Positions 7,019 to 14,287 are shown, counted from the stretch's first letter. The stretch is DNA of 22,213 nt from an uncultured Clostridia bacterium (GCA_947381875.1 CANCXY010000018.1:1-22213), one strand, 5' to 3'. The notes: generated from the sequence alone by a model not told the origin. Translations and numbers: made by a program.

Positions 7019-9427
7019 TTATTTCACGGGTTCGACGTGCCAGATATCGCGCGCGTAGTCGTAGACGGAGCGGTCGGCGGAGAAGATGCCGGCGTTGGCG
7101 ATGTTCATGAGGCTCATGCGGTTCCAGGTGGGGCGGTCGAGGTACAGGCGGCTCACGTCGGCCTGGGCGCGGCGGTAGTCGACGAAATCGGCCATGACCA
7201 TATAGGGGTCGCTGGTGCGCAGGTTGTTCACTACCTCGTGGAAGCTCTCGCCGTCCCAGCCGCGCTCCAAGAACGCTAAGGCGTCTACGGCCTCCGGGCA
7301 GCTCTGGATGAACATGGTGGGGTGGTAGCCGAAGCGTTTCAGGTCCTCTACCTCGCGCGTGCGCATGCCGAAAATGACCTCGTTCTCGATCCCGGCGGCC
7401 TCGGCAATCTCGACGTTCGCTCCGTCCAGCGTGCCCAGTGTGATGGCGCCGTTCAGCATGAATTTCATGTTGCTTGTGCCGGAAGCCTCGGTGCCCGCGA
7501 GGCTGATCTGCTCGCTCACCTCGCTGGCGGGCATCAGGAATTCGCTGGTCGTGACGCTGTAGTCCTCCATATAGATGATGCGCAGCTTTTCACGCACAAC
7601 GGGGTCGGCATCGATCAGCGCGCCCAGTTTGCAGATCAGGCGGATGATCTGTTTTGCCATATAGTAGCCCGGCGCGGCCTTTGCGCCGAAGATATAGGTC
7701 TTGGGCACAATATCGGCGTTGGGATTGTTCTTGATATACAAATACTGCGCGGCGATGTTCAGCGCGTTCAGGTGCTGGCGCTTGTACTCGTGCAGGCGTT
7801 TCACCTGTACGTCGAAGATGGAGTCCGGGTCGATCTTCTCGCCCGTCACACGGGTGACGTGGCTGGCGAAGCTCTCCTTGTTGGCGTGCTTCACCTTTTC
7901 CAGCGCCTCCAGCACGCCCGCGTCGTCTTTGAAAGCTTCCAGCTTCTTCAGTGCATCGGCGTCCCGCTTGAACTCAGGGCCGATGGTGTCGGTGAGCAGC
8001 TTTGTCAGGCCGGGGTTCGAGGCCAGCAGCCAGCGGCGGTAGGCGATGCCGTTCGTCACGTTCGTGAACTTCTTCGGCGTGAACAGGAAGTAGTCGTGGA
8101 ACACGCTCTGTTTGATGATCTCGCTGTGCAGCTTGGACACACCGTTGATGGAATGGCACACATAGCAGCAGATATTCGCCATGCGGACCTGGCCGTCGCC
8201 CAGGATTGCCATATAATCGATCTTGCCCTTGTCGCCGGGGAAACGCTGTTCCAGCTCCTCGCGGCAGCGGCGGTTCAGCTCCACGCAGATCTGGTAGATG
8301 CGCGGCAGCGTCTTTTTGAAGATGTCCTCGTTCCATTTTTCCAGCGCTTCGCTCATGACGGTGTGGTTGGTATAGGCAAAGGTGCGCTGGGTGATATCGA
8401 ACGCCTTTTCCCACGAGAAGCCGCATTCATCCAGCAGGATGCGCATCAGTTCGGGGATGGCAAGCGTCGGGTGTGTATCGTTGATGTGGATGGCCACTTT
8501 ATCGGGCAGGTTTTCCAGCGCGCCGTACTGGGAGAGGTGGTTCTTGACAATGTCGCCCACACTGGCGGCGGAGAGGAAATACTGCTGACGGAGCCGGAGG
8601 ATCTTGCCCTCCACATGGTTGTCGTTGGGGTACAGCACCTTGCTGATCAGCTCGGCGTTGGCGCTCTTGGCGATGGCGCTGTTGTACTGGCCCGCATTGA
8701 AGCTGTCCATATCAAAGCTGGGGGCCTGCGCTTTCCACAGGCGCAGCTTGGAAACGCCGTTGGAATCATAGCCCGCCACATACAGGTCGCTGGGCACGGC
8801 GACGACGGTGGAGTAGCCCTTGTGTTCCACATGGTGGTACTGGCCGTCCCAGGTCTCGTCGATATAGCCGTCGAAGTGGATGTCGATGGCCTGGTCGGGG
8901 TGGCTCTTGAGCCAGACGCCGCCGCCGGGCAGCCAGTTGTCGGCGCGCTCCTGCTGCCAGCCGTCCAGAATACGCTGTTTGAAGATGCCGAACTCATAGA
9001 GGATGGAGTACCCCATGCCGGGGATGTCGTCAGTGGCCATGCCGTCGAGGTAGCACGCCGCCAGACGGCCCAGGCCGCCGTTGCCAAGCCCCGCGTCCGG
9101 CTCATGCTCATAGATGCGGTCCAGCCGGATCTGGTGGTCTTTCAGGACCTCCTCGGCCACCTCGTTCAGCTCCAAGTTGAACAGGTTCATGCGGAGGCTG
9201 CGCCCCATCAGGAATTCCATGCACAGGTAGTATACCTGCTTGCCATTGCACCCATACGTCCGCGCCATGAAGCGTTTGCGCTTCGCGCTGAGCTGCGCGC
9301 GCACGATGAGTGCCAGCACGCGGTAGATTTGCTCGTCGGTGGCGGAATTGAGGTCAATGGCAAATTCGCTGAACAGCTTATCCGTCAGCATTTTCTCAAA
9401 TTCTTGTTTGGAATACTTCGTGTTCAA
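7019..9427 (-). CDS. glgP: Glycogen/starch/alpha-glucan phosphorylase
   Basis: An 802-residue phosphorylase that splits alpha-1,4-glucans with phosphate to give glucose 1-phosphate, using pyridoxal phosphate; it acts in the cytoplasm. It is recognised by the N-terminal CMEFLMGRSL, the glycine-rich EPDAGLGNGGLGRLAACYLD, the stretch around AIHINDTHPTLAIPELMR, and the PLP-lysine motif EASGTSNMKF with the lysine near residue 655. The length is normal for the GlgP family (about 800). The start is one of two TTG codons, 9427 (10 bases after AAAGGAG) or 9433 (4 bases after); both give an N-terminus like NTKYSKQEFEKML. The frame stays open to 9811, but that part is repeat array upstream of the promoter. 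The GH13 gene downstream probably supplies debranched or linear dextrins. Confidence 0.95.
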   Translation of the reverse strand: MNTKYSKQEFEKMLTDKLFSEFAIDLNSATDEQIYRVLALIVRAQLSAKRKRFMARTYGCNGKQVYYLCMEFLMGRSLRMNLFNLELNEVAEEVLKDHQIRLDRIYEHEPDAGLGNGGLGRLAACYLDGMATDDIPGMGYSILYEFGIFKQRILDGWQQERADNWLPGGGVWLKSHPDQAIDIHFDGYIDETWDGQYHHVEHKGYSTVVAVPSDLYVAGYDSNGVSKLRLWKAQAPSFDMDSFNAGQYNSAIAKSANAELISKVLYPNDNHVEGKILRLRQQYFLSAASVGDIVKNHLSQYGALENLPDKVAIHINDTHPTLAIPELMRILLDECGFSWEKAFDITQRTFAYTNHTVMSEALEKWNEDIFKKTLPRIYQICVELNRRCREELEQRFPGDKGKIDYMAILGDGQVRMANICCYVCHSINGVSKLHSEIIKQSVFHDYFLFTPKKFTNVTNGIAYRRWLLASNPGLTKLLTDTIGPEFKRDADALKKLEAFKDDAGVLEALEKVKHANKESFASHVTRVTGEKIDPDSIFDVQVKRLHEYKRQHLNALNIAAQYLYIKNNPNADIVPKTYIFGAKAAPGYYMAKQIIRLICKLGALIDADPVVREKLRIIYMEDYSVTTSEFLMPASEVSEQISLAGTEASGTSNMKFMLNGAITLGTLDGANVEIAEAAGIENEVIFGMRTREVEDLKRFGYHPTMFIQSCPEAVDALAFLERGWDGESFHEVVNNLRTSDPYMVMADFVDYRRAQADVSRLYLDRPTWNRMSLMNIANAGIFSADRSVYDYARDIWHVEPVK

Positions 9428-9487
9428 ATCCAATCGGCTCCTTTTGTCGAAAGTGCGGGCCAACGCGCCCGGAGGGTCCTGTGTTCT

Positions 9488-9516
9488 ATTATAGCGGTTT
9501 TTCGCGCCCAATTCAA
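9488..9516 (-). promoter_or_regulatory. Sigma-A type promoter of glgP
   Basis: On the minus strand: TTGAAT (9516-9511), a 17-base spacer, and TATAAT (9493-9488). Transcription would begin near 9481, giving a leader of about 54 bases before the TTG start. This places the hairpin array at 9540-9722 upstream of the transcript and rules out translation from the far upstream frame. Confidence 0.8.
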
Positions 9517-9539
9517 CCCTTGCCGCAGATTTTCCGCCG

Positions 9540-9722
9540 CCAACGGGCGCCGCCCTTTGGAATCCTGCCAGCGTCCCGCTGGACCGGCCAAAGGCTCCGC
9601 CTTTGGAATCCGCCAGCGTCCCGCTGGATCGGCCAAAGGCTCTGCCTTTGGAATCCGCCAGCGTCCCGCTGGATCGGCCAAAGGCTCTGCCTTTGGAATC
9701 CGCCACCCTTTGAAAAGGGTGG
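9540..9722 (+). repeat. Tandem hairpin array R3 with 45-bp unit
   Basis: After a first palindrome of the CAAAGGG type (9540-9560), a 45-base unit repeats three times, starting at 9568, 9613 and 9658. Each unit holds CCAGCGTCCCGCTGG, a GATCGG-type spacer, and CCAAAGGCTCTGCCTTTGG plus AATCCG. A final hairpin, CCACCCTTT-GA-AAAGGGTGG (9703-9722), falls exactly in the 45-base phase. The unit length is a multiple of three, so a repeated peptide appears in the open frames, but there is no start signal. It lies in the 487-base gene-free stretch between the divergent glgP and M20 peptidase genes. Confidence 0.9.
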
Positions 9723-9737
9723 ACGGAAACTTTATAT

Positions 9738-9776
9738 GCGCCCAAACATGCGTTTGGGCGCGGGAGATACTTTTTT
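9738..9776 (+). repeat. Hairpin followed by T-run
   Basis: GCGCCCAAAC-ATGC-GTTTGGGCGC (9738-9761) is a perfect 10-bp stem, followed after nine bases by TTTTTT (9771-9776). It resembles a weak terminator for the plus strand, but the gap to the T-run is long and no plus-strand gene precedes it. Confidence 0.45.
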
Positions 9777-9847
9777 ATAGCAATGTACCGGTGCGCTTCT
9801 GTTGAACCCAAATTTCCCTCCCCACCCTTCCCTTTTCCCCAAAACTA

Positions 9848-9856
9848 TGGTATGAT
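9848..9856 (+). promoter_or_regulatory. Extended -10 promoter of the M20 peptidase gene
   Basis: TGGTATGAT is an extended -10 box (TGn plus TATGAT). The -35 region (around 9828-9833) is poor, as is usual for extended -10 promoters. It lies 59 bases upstream of the ATG at 9915. Confidence 0.55.
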
Positions 9857-9914
9857 GGAAAGAAAACCGCCGGGCCGCGCCCACAGGGCGCATGCCCCGG
9901 AAAGGGGGAAACCC

Positions 9915-11351
9915 ATGAAGAAACAATGGATCGCTCTCGGTGCGCCAGCGGCGCTGGCCGGGGTCCTGCTGCTCCGCGCGGCGCGGTTCAAAGCGCCCAG
10001 GGCCGCACACCGCGCGCCCGCGCCTGTCGAGGTGGACACGGACAAGGCCGTCGACCACTTGGCCCAGCTCGTGCGCATCCCCACCGTCTCCAACGCCGAC
10101 CCCGAACAGTTCGACGAGGACGTTTTCCAATCCCTGCGCGACACCCTGCGGGCGCTGTATCCCCGCGTCCACGAGACGTGCGCGCCTGTGCGCATTGGGC
10201 ACACAGGGCTGCTGTTCCACTGGCCCGGCAAAAGCGCCGACGGCCCCACCGTCCTGATGGCGCACTATGATGTCGTGGCCGTGAACGAATCGGGCTGGCA
10301 GCACCCGCCCTTCTGCGGCGAGGTATTCGACGGCGAGCTGTGGGGGCGCGGCACCATTGACACGAAAATCACGCTGATGGGCACGTTAGAGGCCGCCGAA
10401 ACGCTGCTGTCGGAGGGCTTTGTGCCCGCGCACGACATCTACTTCGCCTTCGCGGGCGACGAGGAGGTGGCAGGCCCCGGCGCGCCCGGTATCGTGGCAT
10501 ACCTGCGGGAACAGGGCATCCGCCCGGCGATGGTGCTGGACGAGGGCGGGGCCGTCGTGGACGGCGTGTTCCCAGGCGTCACAAAGCCCATTGCCGTAGT
10601 GGGCATTGGCGAAAAGGGCATCATGAACGTGGAACTGACGGCGCGCGGCGCGGGCGGGCACGCAAGCACGCCGGTGCGCCCGTCGGCGGTGGGGCGCATG
10701 TGCCGGGCCGTTGTGCGGTGCGAAAAGCGCCCGTTCCCCGCACGGCTCACACCGCCGGTGCGCGAGCTGTTCACGCGCGTTGGCCCCTACGCGCCGTTCG
10801 GTCTGCGGGTGGTATTCGCGAACCTGTGGCTGTTTGAGCCTCTGCTGACAGCTCTGAGCGAAAAATTAGGCGGCGAGCTGAACGCGATGATGCGCACGAC
10901 GACGGCCTTTACGATGGCGCGCGGCGCGGCGCAAATCAACGTACTGCCGGGCGAGGCGACGGCGGGGGTCAACCTGCGCCTGATCAACGCCGACACCGAG
11001 GCCAGCGTGGTGGAACACCTGCGCGGGGCCATCGGCGACGAGGGCGTGGAGGTAAAGCCGATCTATGTCCAGGAGGCCAGCCCCTACGCGTCCACCGAGG
11101 GCGAACACTGGGAAAAGATCGCGGCGGCGGTCAGCGACACCTGGCCGGAGAGCATCGTCTCGCCCTACCTGATGTTAGCCTGTTCCGACAGCCGCCATTT
11201 CAGCGCCATCTGCCAGGACGTGTACAAATTCAGCGCCATGAGCCTGACAAAAGAGCAGCGCGGCCTGATCCACAACGACAACGAGCGCATCCCGGTCGCG
11301 CAGATCCCCAAAACCGTAGAATTTTTCCTGCGCCTGGAACGGACGCTGTAA
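9915..11351 (+). CDS. M20 family metallopeptidase, PM20D1 / carboxypeptidase S type
   Basis: A 478-residue zinc peptidase. The N-terminus (MKKQWIALG then a hydrophobic run to about residue 21) predicts a membrane anchor or uncleaved signal. The M20 catalytic set is complete: His117 and Asp119 in MAHYDVV, bridging Asp149 in GRGTIDTK, general base Glu183 and ligand Glu184 in GDEEV, an Asp in VLDEGG, and the last His (453) in IHNDNER. The dimerisation (lid) domain contains GAGGHASTP. The WQHPPF segment after the first motif matches carboxypeptidase S and PM20D1, which act on small peptides or N-acyl amino acids. The ATG follows AAAGGGGGAAA. The longer frame to 9783 would overlap the promoter. 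It appears to be a single-gene unit; the substrate is unknown. Confidence 0.88.
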   Translation: MKKQWIALGAPAALAGVLLLRAARFKAPRAAHRAPAPVEVDTDKAVDHLAQLVRIPTVSNADPEQFDEDVFQSLRDTLRALYPRVHETCAPVRIGHTGLLFHWPGKSADGPTVLMAHYDVVAVNESGWQHPPFCGEVFDGELWGRGTIDTKITLMGTLEAAETLLSEGFVPAHDIYFAFAGDEEVAGPGAPGIVAYLREQGIRPAMVLDEGGAVVDGVFPGVTKPIAVVGIGEKGIMNVELTARGAGGHASTPVRPSAVGRMCRAVVRCEKRPFPARLTPPVRELFTRVGPYAPFGLRVVFANLWLFEPLLTALSEKLGGELNAMMRTTTAFTMARGAAQINVLPGEATAGVNLRLINADTEASVVEHLRGAIGDEGVEVKPIYVQEASPYASTEGEHWEKIAAAVSDTWPESIVSPYLMLACSDSRHFSAICQDVYKFSAMSLTKEQRGLIHNDNERIPVAQIPKTVEFFLRLERTL

Positions 11352-11372
11352 CGTCCGAAAACGAATTCTGCC

Positions 11373-11401
11373 GTTTCTCCCCGCCTGAGGCGGGGAGAAA
11401 C
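11373..11401. repeat. Perfect 13-bp hairpin after the M20 gene
   Basis: GTTTCTCCCCGCC-TGA-GGCGGGGAGAAAC stands 21 bases after the stop codon. It has the position of a terminator but no T-run, and it shares the core and loop size of 6908-6936. An imperfect longer palindrome follows (CGGGATAT near 11405 with ATATCCCG near 11444). Confidence 0.55.
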
Positions 11402-11462
11402 AACGGGATATCCCCTTCCGCCCCGCGGGCAGGAGGCATATCCCGCTCCCCAAAAACAGGGC

Positions 11463-11485
11463 GCGCAAAAACAACGTTTTTGCGC
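11463..11485. repeat. 10-bp hairpin
   Basis: GCGCAAAAAC-AAC-GTTTTTGCGC, a perfect stem. It belongs to the palindrome-filled stretch 11352-11681, which contains no gene. No clear -35/-10 pair for the downstream aminopeptidase was recognised in this stretch. Confidence 0.5.
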
Positions 11486-11496
11486 ATGATGGAATT

Positions 11497-11661
11497 CCAA
11501 AGGGGGCTTGCCCCCTTTGGCGGAGTCCAGAGGCAGCGCCTCTGGCAGGTCCGGGCAGCGCCCGGCGGGAGTCCAGAGGCAGCGCCTCTGGCAGGTCCGG
11601 GCAGCGCCCGGCGGGAGTCCAGAGGGCGGCGCCCTCTGGGCAGGTTTGGGCGGCAGCCCAA
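11497..11661 (-). repeat. Tandem hairpin array R4 with 46-bp unit
   Basis: It begins with a CCAAAGGGGG-type palindrome (11497-11520), followed by units starting CCAGAGG at 11527, 11573 and 11619 (period 46). Each unit holds a CCAGAGG hairpin, the spacer CAGGT, a CCGGGC hairpin and GCGGGAGT; the third unit has a longer stem (CCAGAGGGC...). It ends with TTGGGCGGCAGCCCAA (11646-11661). The spacers show the same orientation as R2. The array ends only 21 bases before the aminopeptidase ATG, right next to its AAAGGAGA ribosome site. Confidence 0.9.
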
Positions 11662-11681
11662 CAGAAAGGAGAGATGTTCCC

Positions 11682-12917
11682 ATGAACGAGACATTTGTAA
11701 AGCAGTACGCGGAATTTGCGGTAAAGGTGGGCGTGAACCCGCAGAGGGGGCAGACGCTGATTATCCGCGCGCCGATCGAGGGCGCGTTCTTTGCGCGGGC
11801 GTGCGCGGAGGCGGCGTATGAAATGGGCGTGCGGGAGGTCGTTGTGCATTACAACGACGAAAAACTCTCGCGCATCCAGATGGAACACACCGCCGTGGAA
11901 GTTCTGGAAGATGTGAAGCCGTGGATCGAGCGCAGCTTTTTAGACTATATCGAGGGCGAGGGGGGCGCGTGCATGCTCTCCATCATCGCGCGCGACCCGG
12001 AAATCTATAAAGGGCTGGACATGGAGAAGATCGACCGCGCCAGCCAGGCGCAGCGCAGGGCGTCGCAGAACTGGCGCGACTACACCATGACGAGCCGTAT
12101 CCAGTGGAGCATTGCGGCCATCCCCAGCCCGTCGTGGGCGAAAAAAGTGTTCCCGGAACTGCCCGAAGGGGAGGCCGTGGAAAAGCTGTGGGATACCATC
12201 TTCGACGTGTGCCGCGTGAAGGATGGGGACGTTGTGGGCGCGTGGCGGGCGCATATCGCCAAAATGACGGCCTGGCGCGACCGCATGAACGAACTCAAAT
12301 TGCAAAGCATCCACCTGACGAGTGCCAACGGCACCGACCTCACCATCGGGCTGGCCGAGGACCATATCTGGGAGGGCGCGCAGGAGAAAACGCCCGAAGG
12401 GTATACCTTTATCGCCAATATCCCCACCGAGGAGGTGTTTACCGCGCCGCACCGGCTGCACGTCGACGGCGTTGTAAAGGCGACGAAGCCCTATGTGTAT
12501 AACGGCAGCCTCATCAAGGATTTTTCCGTCACGTTCAAGGACGGCAAAGTGGTAGATTACAGCGCCGGGGAGGGCGAAAACCTGCTGGGCCAGCTTTTGG
12601 ATACCGACGAGGGCGCGCGGCATATCGGCGAGATTGCGCTGGTGCCCGCGTCCAGCCCCATCAACCGCAGCGGCGTGCTGTTCTATAACACCCTGTTCGA
12701 CGAAAACGCCGCGTGCCATATCGCGTTCGGCAAGGGATATCCCGGCACCGTGAAGGGCGGCGCGGCCATGACAGTACCCGAACTGTTGGAAAAAGGCGTG
12801 AACGACAGCCTTGTGCATGAGGATATTATGGTGGGCGCGCCGGATATGACAATCACGGGCCTTACGCAGGCGGGCGAAACTGTGCTGATTTTTGAAAACG
12901 GCGAATGGGCGTTCTGA
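11682..12917 (+). CDS. M29 family aminopeptidase
   Basis: A 411-residue metallopeptidase of the AmpS/PepS/AmpT family, which removes N-terminal residues from peptides in the cytoplasm using two metal ions. Supporting motifs are the IPTEEVFTAPHR segment (metal-ligand Glu250/251), GEIALVP, and LFDENAACHIAFGKGY with His346, followed by VHEDIMVG and the Asp in GAPDM. The length matches the family (about 400-415). The ATG at 11682 follows AAAGGAGAGATGTTCCC; the frame upstream to 11508 is hairpin array, not protein. Its leader would contain array R4, so its translation or message stability may be affected by it. It probably works with other peptidases in intracellular peptide recycling. Confidence 0.92.
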   Translation: MNETFVKQYAEFAVKVGVNPQRGQTLIIRAPIEGAFFARACAEAAYEMGVREVVVHYNDEKLSRIQMEHTAVEVLEDVKPWIERSFLDYIEGEGGACMLSIIARDPEIYKGLDMEKIDRASQAQRRASQNWRDYTMTSRIQWSIAAIPSPSWAKKVFPELPEGEAVEKLWDTIFDVCRVKDGDVVGAWRAHIAKMTAWRDRMNELKLQSIHLTSANGTDLTIGLAEDHIWEGAQEKTPEGYTFIANIPTEEVFTAPHRLHVDGVVKATKPYVYNGSLIKDFSVTFKDGKVVDYSAGEGENLLGQLLDTDEGARHIGEIALVPASSPINRSGVLFYNTLFDENAACHIAFGKGYPGTVKGGAAMTVPELLEKGVNDSLVHEDIMVGAPDMTITGLTQAGETVLIFENGEWAF

Positions 12918-12948
12918 GGCCCGCCGAGCATTCTTTATGCGCCCCCGC

Positions 12949-13086
12949 CCGCAGGGGAGTACAAAAACGGGGAGTGTCCCATGCGGGGTGTTTTCGTGTA
13001 TTTCCCCGCCCGCAGGGCGGGGAAATACACAGCAATCGCTCCGCGACGTGAACACTCCCCAAAAACGCCCCGCTTTGCCCCTGCGG
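12949..13086 (+). repeat. Large composite stem-loop between pepS-type and HIT genes
   Basis: Three nested stems: CCGCAGGGG (12949-12957) with CCCCTGCGG (13078-13086), GGGGAGTGT (12969-12977) with ACACTCCCC (13052-13060), and a perfect 16-bp inner hairpin (12996-13011 with 13015-13030, loop GCA). The first 55 or so bases share blocks with the reverse complement of 17140-17195 (GGGAGTGYCC, TTTTC, CCCCGCCC-nnn-GGGCGGG, ATA.AC). It would be part of the HIT gene leader or the aminopeptidase 3' UTR. The stretch contains no gene. Confidence 0.65.
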
Positions 13087-13112
13087 GGAACGATACAAAA
13101 AAGGAGCTTTTT

Positions 13113-13565
13113 ATGGACGGCTGTATGATCTGTGACCGTATCCGCCTGATTAAAGAGGGCAAAAACCCCTATTTTGTCCGCGAACTGAACACCGGGTATG
13201 TGGTGATCGGCGACCACCAGCGCATACCGGGCTATTCGCTGTTCCTGTGCAAGGAGTGCAAACAGGACCTGCATCTGCTGGACCCCGCGTTCCGGGATGA
13301 ATTCCTGCACGAAATGGCCGTCGTGGCCGAGGCCGTCAACAACGCGTTCCACGCGGAAAAGATGAACTATGAGCTTTTGGGCGTGGGGCGCGGCCTGCAT
13401 ATGCACTGGCACCTGTACCCGCGCCGCGCGGGCGACACGCCAAAGCGCGGCCCCGTCCATCAATTAGGCGGCGAGCTGTTCGAGGACCGTTTCCTGCCCA
13501 GTGAGGAAGAATTGACAGAGCTGAAACAAAAACTGAACGCGGAGCTTGACAGGCTGCTGGCCTGA
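13113..13565 (+). CDS. HIT family protein (nucleotide hydrolase/transferase)
   Basis: A 150-residue histidine triad protein. The catalytic motif is HMHWHLYP (His96, His98, His100), and the region LNTGYVVIGDHQRIPGYSLF is the usual strand pair binding the nucleotide. An N-terminal CMIC (Cys4, Cys7) resembles the zinc-binding CxxC seen in many HIT proteins. Family members hydrolyse dinucleoside polyphosphates (Ap4A) or nucleoside phosphoramidates; which one is unknown here. The C-terminus is a charged helix (SEEELTELKQKLNAELDRLL). The ATG follows AAAAAAGGAGCTTTTT, an excellent ribosome site. It stands alone, with the large stem-loop directly upstream. Confidence 0.88.
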   Translation: MDGCMICDRIRLIKEGKNPYFVRELNTGYVVIGDHQRIPGYSLFLCKECKQDLHLLDPAFRDEFLHEMAVVAEAVNNAFHAEKMNYELLGVGRGLHMHWHLYPRRAGDTPKRGPVHQLGGELFEDRFLPSEEELTELKQKLNAELDRLLA

Positions 13566-13635
13566 CCGCCGGGCTGCCACGCGGGGACAGCCCGCAAAAG
13601 ATGACGGCGAGCGCGCCGCCCGGAGCGCCGAGGGG

Positions 13636-14173
13636 GAGGTTTATTATGTCCCCTTGGATATGACGTACCAGGAGTGGGAAAAGGCGTTTGTGGAGAGCGG
13701 GGAGAAAAAGGCTTGCCCGTGGCGGGTACAGATGATATAGTAAAAGAGCAGATGATATCACCACCGATGAGGTGATTATTACGGATGAGCAGATTCAGCA
13801 TATCAAAGACAGGCATCCAGGGGACTACGAAAGATTCTTCGGCTTTTTCGATGAAATTATTTCTGACCCCGATTACATTATTGAAGCACGCAAACCTAAT
13901 ACTGCTATTTTGCTTAAAGAAGTTCAAATTGCCAATGAATTTTTCAAATTGGTTTTGCGCCTTGTGGTTCCAACGGATAATCCGAATTACAAAAGTTCAA
14001 TCATCACATTCATGAAGATTGACAAGAAAACTTTAGAGCGTTTGATCCGCAACAAAAAAGTCCTTTACAAACGGAAATGCGTTTGCTATAATAGGTATAG
14101 GAGAAGATGGGCTTTGAGGTGGAGGATTTCATATGGTCCACACGCCGATGGTACAGACAAGGGGAAACCCTGA
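13636..14173 (+). pseudogene. Frameshifted phage PBECR-type nuclease / minor head protein C-terminus remnant
   Basis: Two frames together read like the C-terminus of a gut-phage minor head (SPP1 gp7-like) protein fused to a PBECR-type nuclease domain. The first piece, in frame with 13636-13740, has VPLDMTYQEWEKAFVESGEKK and ends in a stop. The second, open in another frame from 13736, reads DDITTDEVIITDEQIQHIKD, then RHPGDYERFF, DPDYIIEARKPNTAILLKE and RNKKVLYKRK, and stays open to 14173. The join has a near-duplicated GATGATAT, suggesting a small slip or deletion. The GTG at 13772 lacks a ribosome site. The part after VLYKRK (about 14080) overlaps the promoter below and looks non-native. The base composition is more AT-rich than the neighbours, which fits phage origin. 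Family naming is from memory, so moderately sure. Confidence 0.6.
14064..14092 (+). promoter_or_regulatory. Near-consensus promoter of candidate RNA
   Basis: TTTACA (14064-14069), a 17-base spacer, and TATAAT (14087-14092), with TGC before the -10 making it also an extended -10. It is among the best promoters in the window and points at the gene-free stretch 14099-14287. The expected start is near 14099. Confidence 0.8.
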
Positions 14174-14287
14174 GAGACGCAGGAGAAGCATACGCCTGCC
14201 AAAGTCCATCCTAATCAGAGGGAACAGGTGAAAGCCTGTCCCCTTTTCTTGTGAAAGCACCTCGCCGCCCGGCAGGTGCTTTTTTGT
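14099..14287 (+). ncRNA. Candidate structured non-coding RNA (~190 nt)
   Basis: Bounded by a near-consensus promoter and an intrinsic terminator, with no credible reading frame. A closing stem GATGGGCTTTG (14105-14117 region) pairs with CAAAGTCCATC (14199-14210 region) through 11 pairs including one G-U. It encloses three smaller hairpins: GTGGA/TCCAC, AGGG-GAAA-CCCT with a GNRA loop, and GCAGG/CCTGC. A further hairpin, GGGAACAGG-TGAAA-GCCTGTCCC with a bulge, lies between the closing stem and the terminator. The multibranched shape is typical of a structured RNA. I could not match it to a known family; resemblance to parts of cobalamin or TPP riboswitches is superficial. The next gene has its own promoter, so this is more likely a free RNA than a leader. 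Confidence 0.6.
14254..14285 (+). terminator. Rho-independent terminator of candidate RNA
   Basis: AAAGCACCT (14254-14262) pairs with AGGTGCTTT (14274-14282), with an inner GCCG/CGGC and one bulged C. The 3' side runs into six T residues. Confidence 0.85.

Noticed and set aside
9540..9722. CRISPR array
   Set aside because: The repeated part is contiguous with no unique spacers of uniform length, and every segment is a palindrome; there are no cas genes.
7322..9805. Plus-strand open frame of 827 codons opposite glgP
   Set aside because: It is a GC-driven shadow of the glgP coding strand with no start signal or domain; the same applies to the long frames opposite the GH13 gene (5133-6587) and the aminopeptidase (11940-13463).
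9428..9811. N-terminal extension of glgP (128 extra residues with a repeated GTLADSKGRAFGRSS-like peptide)
   Set aside because: The extension runs through hairpin array R3 and lies upstream of the TTGAAT-17-TATAAT promoter; there is a ribosome site at the TTG starts near 9427-9433 and the family N-terminus begins there.
14099..14287. Cobalamin or TPP riboswitch
   Set aside because: GGGAACAGGTGAAAGCC and GGGGAAACCCTGAGA resemble parts of these aptamers, but the other conserved segments are missing and the region ends in a terminator far from the next gene, which has its own promoter.
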